Assembly: GCA_905116865.2 (NCBI GenBank)
Contig: CAJHNH020007512.1
Location: 103,501 to 167,500, forward strand
Source of the DNA: Candidula unifasciata
Taxonomy: Eukaryota > Mollusca > Gastropoda > Stylommatophora > Geomitridae
Length of the DNA: 64,000 bases
Direction: 5' to 3'
Shown here piece after piece: positions 37,401-50,200 of this stretch. Both the position numbers and the translations under genes were made by a program. The notes below the pieces were generated by a model. The model was not told the DNA's origin and ran no database searches. It saw only the letters and a program-made list of their open reading frames with translations. The stretch's first letter is position 1, and each line of letters opens with the position of its first letter.

Positions 37401-40400
37401 CGCCTACTTCGCAAATAATACATTAACAACAACCAACGTGCTCGACCAGAGGCAGAATCTAAAGTGCTAATCATCTCCAGCTAACAAGGAAATATGATAA
37501 TGACACCATACGCTCAGCGAGATTACCTCAACAATGGCAAAAACCGAAACATATTTAATATGTACGTTAAGCTTCAATATGCCACCAATACAACAAATCA
37601 CTTAAAGCGAACTTGCCATCCTAGCGAGAATACACCCCGACATATTACACAGTATAACTACTAGAGGCAATTTCAGGGCTAACTATGGAAACATACCACT
37701 GCCATGAAATCAGTCAGTCAACCGGCCTTCCCCTGCAGTTGCCCATACCCATGCTGGCTAGCCCAATGTGCAGAGCCACAACAGCTGGGTAGGTCTCCTA
37801 CAGGGTCCGTCCAAAAGTCAAAAAGGACAACAAATAGTGAGTGAGCTGGCCTTTTTTATACACAATGGCCAGACTTTTCTGCTTTCCTAAACCAGACTAA
37901 ATGAAGGTATCGGTCAAACAAACCAAAATCGACAATCTGCTCAATAGCAGTCTTTGGCGTTCTCGAGCCTATAACATATCCATCAATTGTGTGGTCAACC
38001 TCTAGTTTTCTTCTACTGTGTCTAAGTAACAGGGCTGTTTGTGGTGCGTTATCTGGTGGCAGGATAGTCTTGACACGTGTCGAAAACATTATCTGGTGGC
38101 AGGATAGTCTTGACATGTGTCGCAAACATTATCTGGTGGCAGGATAGTCTTGACACGTTTCGCAAACATTATCTGGTGACAGGATAGTCTTGACACGTGT
38201 CGCAAACATTATCTGGTGGCAGGATAGTCTTGACACGTTTCGCAAACATTATCTGGTGGCAGGATAGTCTTGACACGTTTCGCAAACATTATCTGGTGGC
38301 AGGATAGTCTTGACACGTTTCGCAAACATTATCTGGTGGCAGGATAGTCTTGACACGTTTCGCAAACATTATCTGGTGGCAGGATTATCTTGACACGTGT
38401 CGCAATCATTATCTGGTGGCAGGATAGTCTTGACACGTGTCGCAATCATTATCTGGTGGCAGGATAGTCTTGACATGTGTCGCAAACATTATCTGGTGGC
38501 AAGATACTCTTAACAAGTTTTTATTTTTTTATTTTTTCTTTGACCTCTTTAAGTGTTGACAGAGATACAGGGTTCTGCTTCTCACCCTTGTGTTTTTGCT
38601 GTCTTTTGTAAGAAATGATATTTTTTGTGCCTATATTATTCTTGTATGTCCTATTTTCTAATGCTATCCCTTTTAGTCAATGATGTAGTCTTTCTCAGAC
38701 ATCTCATTTTCATTGTTAAAATTATTTTTTTTAGGAGGGTGGTTTGGTGGGGGAGCAACTGGCTGAATGAATAACACACGGCTTTCGTGCAGGAAACAAC
38801 TGGTTCAACCCTGGACAAGGTTTGGCAGCAAAAATAAAATGATAACCTGCACAGTCTGTGGTGACAGTATTAGTCATGTGACCCTAAATCTTCAGGCTCA
38901 AAGACCCCCCCCCCCCCCCCCTCTTCCCGCCTGCATGCACAGCAGAAATGGTAAATACAGGTAGTAATAGGAGCTAACTAATTTTATTTATGAATTCTGT
39001 AACTAAAACAATGTAAGAAATTACAGTGACTGGGTAAATAGATTGAGAAGATCAAAGAGGAGAACTAAAATTATGCAATGACAAATGTGTAACTGGACAT
39101 AAAGATGCAGTTTTTTTTTATATTTGACTAATTACAGTGTCTATATTCCTCAGTTTTGATGAACTTCTGAAAGCCACTGCAAAAACCTGTGACTTTTGCA
39201 ATTTCACTCAGTAGGTATTTCACATGTTTATTCCTTTAATTTCACATTTATAATTTTGTGCCCTTTTTTCATAAATTAGGCCTCCCATTACTGTTGACCA
39301 TAAACCACAGGGACCATTGGAACTGCCAAGAATACCCAATTCTAAGACATTTTTGAGAATAATATGGCTCAAATTATATTATAATATTACGTGATATACA
39401 GGATATTTGTACTGGTAACTGAACTGAATGAACCTTTAGCAAAGGAGGAGAATGGCTAACAATTATTGGATGAGTTTGTATCTGGTAATGTACATTGCGT
39501 CTGTGGCTAGGGCATTGTGAACACAGGCTGCTAGGTTCGATCCCAGCTACGGGGTTTCGACAGTGGTACCGAGAGCTGGCTGTTCAGAAAGCAATGCCAA
39601 ACTACTGAAGATGAAATTTGCCTAGAAAAAAAAAATCCAGCCTAAAAATGCTGGGGTTGGTTCTGTAAAAGATGTACAACTAACCTTTAAGTGTAAACTG
39701 TAGAAGCAAAAACTGTAATAAAACTGGAGAGAAAATAGAGACAGAAATATCATCCATTCTGAAGTTGATCAGCTGTCAGGGCACCAGAAATCTGTTTAAT
39801 GCATTTATTAGCTACTCAGATAAAACTTCATCAAGAGACTACAGATGAAATGGTTTGGTCATGTGTCAAGACTAGCACCACACAGGGCACCACAGAAAAC
39901 TTTTACACAATGGAAGCATAGCCGGAGGTCAACCACACAAGCAATAGATAGATGAAACACCAAGGCTATAAATATCCACTGTACCTAGCACATACCAAGG
40001 CTTTTACCTAATGCTTCTTGAAAACACATGCTGAAAGGCAGATCAGGGCTGGTGAAGAAAAAAAAATCAGAAGAAGAATTGGCTACTTCACACATGTTAT
40101 GCCTTTCTCAGCTTCTTCTGTCAAGTTTCATGAATACATGAGGCCATTTTAATCTCATTGTCCATGCAGCCGCTCTGTTTGATAGAGCTATTATTTGAAG
40201 CCTTGTAGAATCAGACAGATAGAAGACATTTTGAGGCCCTGCCTCCCAACCAGCCCCTGAGCACAATGAAGCCCCTGGACTCGTAGTCTGGTAGCCTTAG
40301 TTTCAGTTTCATAGCAGACGGGTCACCTCATAGTTGCTCCGTTCCTGTGCCAAAGAAAAACACACAGAATGTTTGACACAGTCTCTTGTGGAAAGATTGA

Positions 40401-43400
40401 CAGACTGCTGTCTCACCATATGCACTAGCATACACACGCATTAAAGCATACGCTAGCCATCTGAAGTGCTAACACAGTCCAACATTAGAAATGCAGTTCA
40501 TCATTGATGGTAGCAGAATTCACCAACAGATCAGCAGCTGCACACGCGATACATTTTAATCACATAAGGGCACCACCAATGTTGCGACAACCAGCATGGC
40601 ACCATTTTCTTAACTACGATTCACAACACCGTTTGGTCACAGTCCAAAAACATTCCATATGAAATCTGCAGCTCACAGTGTCATGCCATGCATTCAGCTC
40701 AGAAGCTAGGCAACGAAACTATATCCTTTCAGTATACAAATGGAGTAAAAATGCAACGGCCACTGTCTGGCAGAAGCAAAAAAATTGCCTTGGATCCAAA
40801 TAGTGGCCATGCCTAGCGCTCATTTTTACCGGAAGGACTAGGTAGTGGCCTGAGCTTGAGCAACAGATAGTTGCAGGTCATGGGATCCAGTTCCATAATT
40901 GTCAGCAGAAGATGACACAGTAATGAAAATGTTTATGAGCATCTGTCTCATGAAAGATTATGGTTAAAAAGAAAGACAGTGACAGAGACTACCTGCTTCG
41001 GTGATGGCAAGAAAAACAACGGACTTGATCCGTGAGATGTAAATGATGGCTTTTTACACTTTTGGCATGTCACAAAGTTTTATACATAAACATTTATTGT
41101 GTATAGTAACAAGTCTAGTCTGGAATAAGTTAAAGGAAAGGCAGCCTGGGACTGACTGAGTTAGGTGGGAGATTGGAGCAGCTGTGGATAAGTCTGGACA
41201 GCAAGAATGATAGTCTGAGCTTGGAGACTGGAGCAGCTGTGGATAAGCATGGACAGCAAGGATGATAGTCTGAGCAGGGAGACTGAAGCAGCTGTGGATA
41301 AGTCTGGATAGCAAGGATGATAGTCTGAGCTGGGAGACTGAAGCAGCTGTGGATAAGCCCGGACAGCAAGAATGAAAGTCTGAGCTGGGAAACTGGAGCA
41401 GCTGTGGATAAGTCTGGACAGCAAGGGTGATAGTCTGAGCTGGGAAACTGGAACAGCTGTGGATAAGTCTGGACAGCAAGGATGATAGTCTGAGCTGGGA
41501 GACTGAAGCAGCTGTGGATAAGTCTGGACAGCAAGAATGAAAGTCTGAGCTGGGAAACTGGAGCAGCTGTGGATAAGTCTGGACAGCAAGGGTGATAGTC
41601 TGAGCTAGGAGATTGAAGCAGCTGTGGATAAGTCTGGATGGCAAGGATGATAGTCTGAGCTGGGAAACTGGAACAGCTGTGGATAAGTCTGGACAGCAAG
41701 GGTGATAGTCTGAGCTGGGAGACTGGAGCAGCTGTGGATAAGTCTGGATAGCAAGGATGATAGTTTGAGTGCACTGATTTTAAATAACATGCTCTTGATC
41801 TTTCTTGCCAGTTTTACAGCAGAGCATACATTTGGCCGAGTGCAGTCCAAACATGCCTTCACTGCCTCCAACATCTTCAAGATTGATACACTGCATGCGG
41901 TAGTGGCTATGAAACAGCACGACCCTTTGCACTGGTCATTAGAGGAGTTTGTGGATCTGTTTCGTCTGACAGAAACTTGGTCAGTGTTTTTTGTTTTATG
42001 TGCAGAATTTACTTGCCTGTATGCTCCTCAGTTTCATAATCTTCATCCTCATAATCATCTATGTTATCTCCTTATTATTTATTTCTCATTATTTCCATTC
42101 TTATTATTTCCTTATTCATCATCAGCAGAGAATCATCTCTAGATTCATACCCTTCACTGTCCACCATCATCATCATACTCTTCTCCACCAGCCCCTTCCT
42201 CCCTACATCACACTCTCTTGTTTCGGTATTGTTCATTGGCATCATGTCATCACAGTAATTTTGGAAAATCCCCATAATTAGGAAGATCTTTGAAAAGAGT
42301 GGCTTTTATGACATTTTTTCCCCATTTTTCTCAGAAACCACTCACCAATCAGTTACTGTGATTTTGTGTCACACAGATGTTATATCAACTCTTGGTAACT
42401 GTGATTGTGTGTCACACAAATGTTATATCAACTCTTGGTAACTGTGATTGTGTGTCACACAGATGTTATATCAACTGTTGGTAACTGTGATTGTGTGTCA
42501 CACAGATGTTATATCAACTGTTGGTAACTGTGATTGTGTGTCACACAGATGTTATATCAACTGTTGGTAACTGTGATTGTGTGTCACACAGATGTTATAT
42601 CAACTCTTGGTAACTGTGATTTTGTGTCACACAGATGTTATATCAACTCTTGGTAACTGTGATTTTGTGTCACACAGATGTTTTATCAACCCTTGGTAAC
42701 TGTGATTTTGTGTCACACAGATGTTATATCAACTCTTGGTAACTGTGATTTTGTGTCACACAGATGTTATATCAACTGTTGGTAACTGTGATTTTTTGAC
42801 ACACACATGTTATATCAACCCTTGGTAACTGTGATTTTGTGACACAAAAAGATGTTTTATCAACCCTTGGTAACTGTGATTTTATGACACACACAGATGT
42901 TTTATCAACTCTTGGTAACTGTGATTTTGTGACACACACAGATGTTTTATCAACCCTTGGTAACTGTGATTTTATGACACACACAGATGTTTTATCAACC
43001 CTTGGTAACTGTGATTTTATGACACACACAGATGTTTTATCAACCCTTGGTAACTGTGATTTTGTGACACACACAGATGTTTTATCAACCCTTGGTAACT
43101 GTGATTTTGTGACACCACCCTCCATACCTGAATCAGTAATTCAACTACTTCTTTCAGTGATTTTGTTTAACGTCTAGAGACCTATGTATTGATTGCCTCA
43201 AGCTTAACCCTTGTTATATTAGAAGGTAAAATAACAACTGCTTGATACTGAAAGACTAAGACAGTTCAAATTGCCTTGATTAAGATATATCGTTATCAGT
43301 AATTAATATTTACTATAAAACTATTCTCTGTGGTCAGGATCAAGAAAGCAAACAGCCACTATCCTCAAGCGAGATACCCGGCCCTGATCTGGGACATCCT

Positions 43401-46400
43401 GCCTAAATGTGGGGCCAGCCAGGTACATCCCCACCTGCAACTAGTGCTGGACTTTGAGAGGTATCATGGTAAGTTAGAGCTGGTGGATTGAGAAACTAGA
43501 GCAGTGTCATCACTGGTTGTTCTGTGTCATCACTGGTGGCTTCTGTGTCATCACTGGTTGTTTCTGTGTCATCACTGGTTGTTTCTGTGTCATCACTGGT
43601 GGCTTCTGTGTCATCACTGGTGGCTTCTGTGTCATCACTGGTTGTTTCTGTGTCATCACTGGTGGCTTCTGTGTCATCACTGGTTGTTTCTGTGTCATCA
43701 CTGGTTGTTTCTGTGTCATCACTGGTTATTTCTGTGTCATCACTGGTTGTTTCTGTGTCATCACTGGTTGTTTCTGTGTCATCACTGGAGGTTTCTGTGT
43801 CATCACTGGTTGTTTCTGTGTCATCACTGGTTGTTTCTGTGTCATCACTGGTTGTTTCTGTGTCATCACTGGTTATTTCTGTGTCATCACTGGTTGTTTC
43901 TGTGTCATCACTGGTTATTTCTGTGTCATCACTGGTGGCTTCTGTGTCATCACTGGAGGTTTCTGTGTCATCACTGGTGGTTTCTGTGTCATCACTGGTT
44001 GTTTCTGTGTCATCACTGAAGGTTTATGTGTCATCACTGGTGGTTTCTGTGTCATCACTGGTGGCTTCTGTGTCATCCTTGATGGTTTATGTGTCATCAC
44101 TGAAGGTTTATGTGTCATTACTGGAGGTTTCTGTGTCATCACTGGAGGTTTCTGTGTCATCACTGGTTATTTCTGTGTCACCACTGGTGGTTTCTGTGTC
44201 ATCACTGGAGGTTTATGTGTCATCACTGAAGGTTTATATGTCATCACTGGTGGCTTCTGTGTCATCACTGGAGGTTTCTGTGTCATCACTGGTGGTTTCT
44301 GTGTCATCACTGGTGGTTTCTGTGTCATCACTGGTGGCTTCTGTGTCATCAATGGAGGTTTCTGAGTCATCACTGATGGTTTTTGTGTCATCACTGGAGG
44401 TTTCTGTGTCATCACTGGAGGTTTCTGTGTCATCACTGGTGGTTTCTGTGTCATCACTGGTGGCTTCTGTGTCATCACTGGAGGTTTCTGAGTCATCACT
44501 GATGGTTTTTGTGTCATCACTGGAGGTTTCTGTGTCATCACTGGAGGTTTCTGAGTCATCACTGGTTGTTTCTGTGTCATCACTGGTGGCTTCTGTGTCA
44601 TCACTGGAGGTTTCTGAGTCATCACTGAGGGTTTTTGTGTCATCACTGGAGGTTTCTGTGTCATCACTGGAGGTTTCTGTGTCATCACTGATGGTTTTTG
44701 TGTCATCACTGGAGGTTTCTGTGTCATCACTGGAGGTTTCTGTGTCATCACTGGTGGTTTCTGTGTCATCACTGGATGTTTCTGTGTCATCACTGGAGGT
44801 TTCTGTGTCATCACTGGTGGTTTCTGTGTCATCACTGGAGGCTTCTGTGTCATCACTGGAGGTTTCTGAGTCATCACTGATGGTTTTTGTGTCATCACTG
44901 GTTGTTTCTGTGTCATCACTGGTGGCTTCTGTGTCATCACTGGAGGTTTCTGAGTCATCACTGATGGTTTTTGTGTCATCACTGGTTGTTTCTGTGTCAT
45001 CACTGGTGGCTTCTGTGTCATCACTGGAGGTTTCTGAGTCATCACTGATGGTTTTTGTGTCATCACTGGTTGTTTCTGTGTCATCACTGGTGGCTTCTGT
45101 GTCATCACTGGAGGTTTCTGTGTCATCACTGGTGGCTTCTGTGTCATCACTGGAGGTTTGTGTGTCATCACTGGTTGTTTCTGTGTCATCACTGGTGGCT
45201 TCTGTGTCATCACTGGAGGTTTCTGAGTCATCACTGATGGTTTTTGTGTCATCACTGGAGGTTTCTGTGTCATCACTGGAGGTTTCTGTGTCATCACTGG
45301 AGGTTTCTGTGTCATCAGTGGAGGTTTCTGTGTCATCACTGGAGGTTTCTGTGTCATCACTGGAGGTTTCTGTGTCATCACTGGTGGTTTCTGTGTTATC
45401 ACTGGAGGTTTCTGTGTCATCACTGGAGGTTTCTGTGTCATCACTGGTGGTTTCTGTGTCATCACTGGTGGTTTCTGTGTCATCGCTGGTGGTTTCTGTG
45501 TCATCGCTGGTGGTTTCTGTGTCATCACTGGTGGCTTCTGTGTCATCACTGGAGGTTTCTGTGTCATCACTGGAGGTTTCTGTGTCATCACTGGAGGTTT
45601 ATGTGTCATCATTGGTGGTTTCTGTGTCATCACTGGAGGTTTCTGTGTCATCACTGGAGGTTTATGTGTCATCACTGGAGGTTTCTGTGTCATCACTGGA
45701 GGTTTATGTGTCATCATTGGTGGTTTCTGTGTCATCACTGGAGGTTTATGTGTCATCACTGGAGGCTTCTGTGTCATCACTGGAGGTTTATGTGTCATCA
45801 CTGGTTGTTTCTGTGTCATCACTGAAGGTTTATGTGTCATCACTGGTGGTTTCTGTGTCATCACTGGTGGCTTCTGTGTCATCCTTGATGGTTTATGTGT
45901 CATCACTGAAGGTTTATGTGTCATTACTGGAGGTTTCTGTGTCATCACTGGAGGTTTCTGTGTCATCACTGGTTATTTCTGTGTCACCACTGGTGGTTTC
46001 TGTGTCATCACTGGAGGTTTATGTGTCATCACTGAAGGTTTATATGTCATCACTGGAGGTTTCCGTGTCATCACTGAGGTTTCTGTGTCATCACTGGTTA
46101 TTTCTGTGTCACCACTGGTGGTTTCTGTGTCATCACTGGAGGTTTATGTGTCATCACTGGAGGTTTCTGTGTCATCACTGGAGGTTTATGTGTCATCATT
46201 GGTGGTTTCTGTGTCATCACTGGAGGTTTATGTGTCATCACTGGAGGCTTCTGTGTCATCACTGGAGGTTTATGTGTCATCACTGGTTGTTTCTGTGTCA
46301 TCACTGAAGGTTTATGTGTCATCACTGGTGGTTTCTGTGTCATCACTGGTGGCTTCTGTGTCATCCTTGATGGTTTATGTGTCATCACTGAAGGTTTATG

Positions 46401-47265
46401 TGTCATTACTGGAGGTTTCTGTGTCATCACTGGAGGTTTCTGTGTCATCACTGGTTATTTCTGTGTCACCACTGGTGGTTTCTGTGTCATCACTGGAGGT
46501 TTCTGTGTCATCACTGAAGGTTTATATGTCATCACTGGAGGTTTCCGTGTCATCACTGAGGTTTCTGTGTCATCACTGGTTATTTCTGTGTCACCACTGG
46601 TGGTTTCTGTGTCATCACTGGAGGTTTCTGTGTCATCACTGATGTTTTCTGTGTCATCATTGGGGGTTTCTGTCTCATCACTGGTGGTTTCTGTGTCATC
46701 ACTGGTGGTTTCTGTGTCATCACTGGAGGTTTCTGTGTCATCATTGGGGGTTTCTGTCTCATCACTGGTGGTTTCTGTGTCATCACTGGTGGTTTCTGTG
46801 TCATCACTGATGGTTTTTGTGTCATCACTGGAGGTTTCTGTGTCATCACTGGAGGTTTCTGTATCATCACTGGAGGTTTCTGTGTCATCACTTGTGGTTT
46901 CTGTGTGTGTTTCAGGGCTTATTATGGGGGAATGAAGAATATACGAACTGCACCCCTAACAAACATTGTAGATGGTGTCTAATTAGGTGTTTTTCTGTCA
47001 AAACCAAAGTGCTTGTGCCTAAGAAATGAGGCAGCAATAGTCTGCATATAAATAAACCAGACCTATATAACAGATATGCATGTAAAACTGACGTTCTAGA
47101 GCAAGACCAAAGTCTAGACGTGGACAAACATCCAGAACTTTCCACCAGAGTTCCCAACTGGTGAATGCTAAAAAATAAAAAATTTTAATTTAGAATAAGC
47201 ATAACATAAAAATAAGTTATAATGAGGGTGAAGTAGCTCACATTTATAACAAGTCACTCGCCACC

Positions 47266-47298
<33 letters not shown>

Positions 47299-50200
47299 AA
47301 ATGTGCATCATCTTACAGGAGAGATTGAAGCCTGGAGAAGGGGAGCCCAAGAATATTACAGCCTGCATAACTCCAACTACTTCACTGACCTTGTGGCTGT
47401 ATACTCAGCCTTGAACCTGACTGTGACCTATGGAAGTGCTGTTGCCTTTGCCAGCTTGGTGAGTTGCTAAATGTGTATCTCAACTGCTCGGATGAGCAGC
47501 TTTGTTTTCATTGATGTTCAGCTGCTTTTATTTTAAAAATTAGTTTATCTAAGTTGTTTATATATATTTTTGGCACACTTGGTCATATGTTTATTTATTC
47601 TTGGCACACTTGGTCATATGATTATATATTCTTGGCACACTTGCTCATATGATTATATATTCTTGGCACACTTGCTCATATGATTATATATTCTTTGCAC
47701 ACTTGGTCATATGATTATATATTCTTTGCACACTTAGTCATATGATTATATATTCTTGGCACACTTGCTCATATGATTATATATTCTTTGCACACTTGGT
47801 CATATGATTATATATTCTTTGCACACTTGGTCATATGATTATATTATCTTAGCACACTTGCTCATATGTTTATATATTCTTGGCACACTTGGTCATATGC
47901 TTATTTTTTTCTTGGCACACTTGCTCATCTGTTTATAAATTCTTGGCACACTTGCTCATCTGTTTATAAATTTTTGGCACACTTGGTCATATGTTTATAA
48001 ATTCTTGGCACACTTGGTCATCTGTTTATAAATTCTTGGCACACTTGGTCATATGTTTATAATTCTTGGCACACTTGCTCATCTGTATATAAATTCTTGG
48101 CACACTTGGTCATTTGTTTATATTTTCTTGGCACACTTGCTCATCTGTTTATAAATTCTTGGCACACTTGGTCATTTGTTTATATTTTCTTGGCACACTT
48201 GGTCATATGTTTATATTTTCTTGGCACACTTGCTCATATGATTATATATTCTTGCACACTTGGTCCTATGATTATATTCCTTTTGAGGCAGGAATTGAGT
48301 GACCTGGCTTCTGAGTCTGATCAAGCCTAACATGGTCCTCTCTCCCTCTAAATAAATATCACAGAAACTAAAACTGAGGCTTACCAAATACTATAAGTTA
48401 ACAACTCCACTGTCTGGAGCATAGATATAAATCCTTATGAAAAATGTGGCACACAGGAAAATGAAAATACATGAGCAAAATTCTTGCACCAGAACAAAAC
48501 AAAAATAAAAATAATAATAAATAAAGATCTAGAACAGATCAATGCAGAAAGACATGCATCTTCATCATCCAGCAGGTCCTTCACAGAAGGTCACTTGTGT
48601 CATGACAAGTCTGGAAGTCTCTCTGATTCAAGTCAGTTACCCAGCATTATGTGCTTTCCTAACCAGTACATCTTAGAAGTTTTGTACCCACGTTTGCAGA
48701 GGTCTACTTCTGCATGGTTTGCCAGAAATTGTACCCTCCACCCCATCTTCTCCAGGTCATCATATCATTTAACATGGCTACAATACCTCAGCTTTCAGGA
48801 CAGTGTGCTGTTTATGAGCCATTGGCCTTGATGATAAGGATAAGGATACCGCTTGGAAAACACAGAGAACCTTTCCACATGAAATGACAAACTAAGCAAG
48901 TCTTTAAAACATCCTGGTTTGAACAAACCCATCAACAGTTTCACAAGATGGAGATGTGTATCGTTCCAGTAACACTGGTTGTAGATCCTTCGAGGATACC
49001 ATTACATCTCTGCCTGGTCTGAACTTTAGATTACTGTGTAGCAGTCAGAGCCTCAGTACAACATTATGGTTGAACAGGGTTTACCAGATTCATACCTGTA
49101 AGATTCTCATCCTTAGGGACTAAAATCCTGTGGACTACAGTCCTAGAGGGGATAAACTGCAGTACCATGCATCACATCCTTAGACTAGAGCAAAAACACT
49201 AAACAAGAGTGCAATCAATGTCTGCAGAATGTTGTAGGAGACAACAAATTTAACACATGTAAGGTTTTACTTCAGTAGAACTGTACAAGACGATAGAAAA
49301 ACCCCAGTATTTAAACACCCCATGGCAGAACAAAATAAAATGTCATAAATTCTAATGTGAATTCAAATGTGCTAGCAGGAAGAGGAAAAAGAAAAACAAG
49401 AAGTAGGGAGTTAAGGAAAGAAAAGTGATTAGGACAAAAAGTAATTCCCTGCTCACCTGCAAAAACAGGAAAAGTATTTTTTTTGTTTTGTTTTAGACAA
49501 GGGTTCTTCTGTGCAGGGACCATGAATGCTGTTCATAGTGAATAGCTGAGTTACACAACAACAACAACATTTGAAAACATCTGTTGAATTTCCTAAACAC
49601 AAAACTAACGTGCTTCACAGATGACAGTACATCAACAGTCAACATTATTTTCACACAGACCATGTGCTAAGCACTTCAACTACCAAGGAAAAAGTTCGCT
49701 TCCAGCTACCTGAAATCAAATATCTCCAAGCGATTATACACACTGATATCTAGATGTAACACAGTTTAACTACTGGAGAAAATTGATATCTAATACAGTC
49801 TAACCATTAAAAGGTACCAACACCGTAATCAGGCAATTCATCTATCTCAGCTCAGTCTGCAGCACCTGCGCTGTGCGATCACACATCAACAGAGCAACCC
49901 GATGGAGCATGAACCAAGACACACAGAGAGAACCTTCTTAGGCTAGACAAGCCCTTTTATAAACTTCATTAACCCGTCAGATTTTATTTCGCAAGTGCAG
50001 CCAAACCAAAATTATAACAAGCCAACAATCTACACTCCTACTCCGTTGGTCTGTTACACTAAGAATAAATTTAAAGAATCAAACACAAAATTAAAACAGT
50101 GAACTTTATTATTATTTTTTAAGGTACCCAAGAGAGACCATGAAATGGTGATTATGGCGAGAGAACCCAGCACAGACTTCTATACCTTGCTGTTTGCTGT

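Noticed and set aside
41765..42142. 125-codon frame across exon 5 and into intron 5
   Set aside because: Only 41812-41979 is exon; the downstream part is the intron read through after the GTCAGT donor.
43524..46307. 927-codon open frame as a giant repeat protein
   Set aside because: It is entirely a 21-bp minisatellite inside intron 6, equally open on the other strand, with no domain or conserved start.
48484..48831. 115-codon frame in intron 7 as an extra exon
   Set aside because: No similarity to the family, no suitable splice sites found, and exons 7 and 8 already join in phase.
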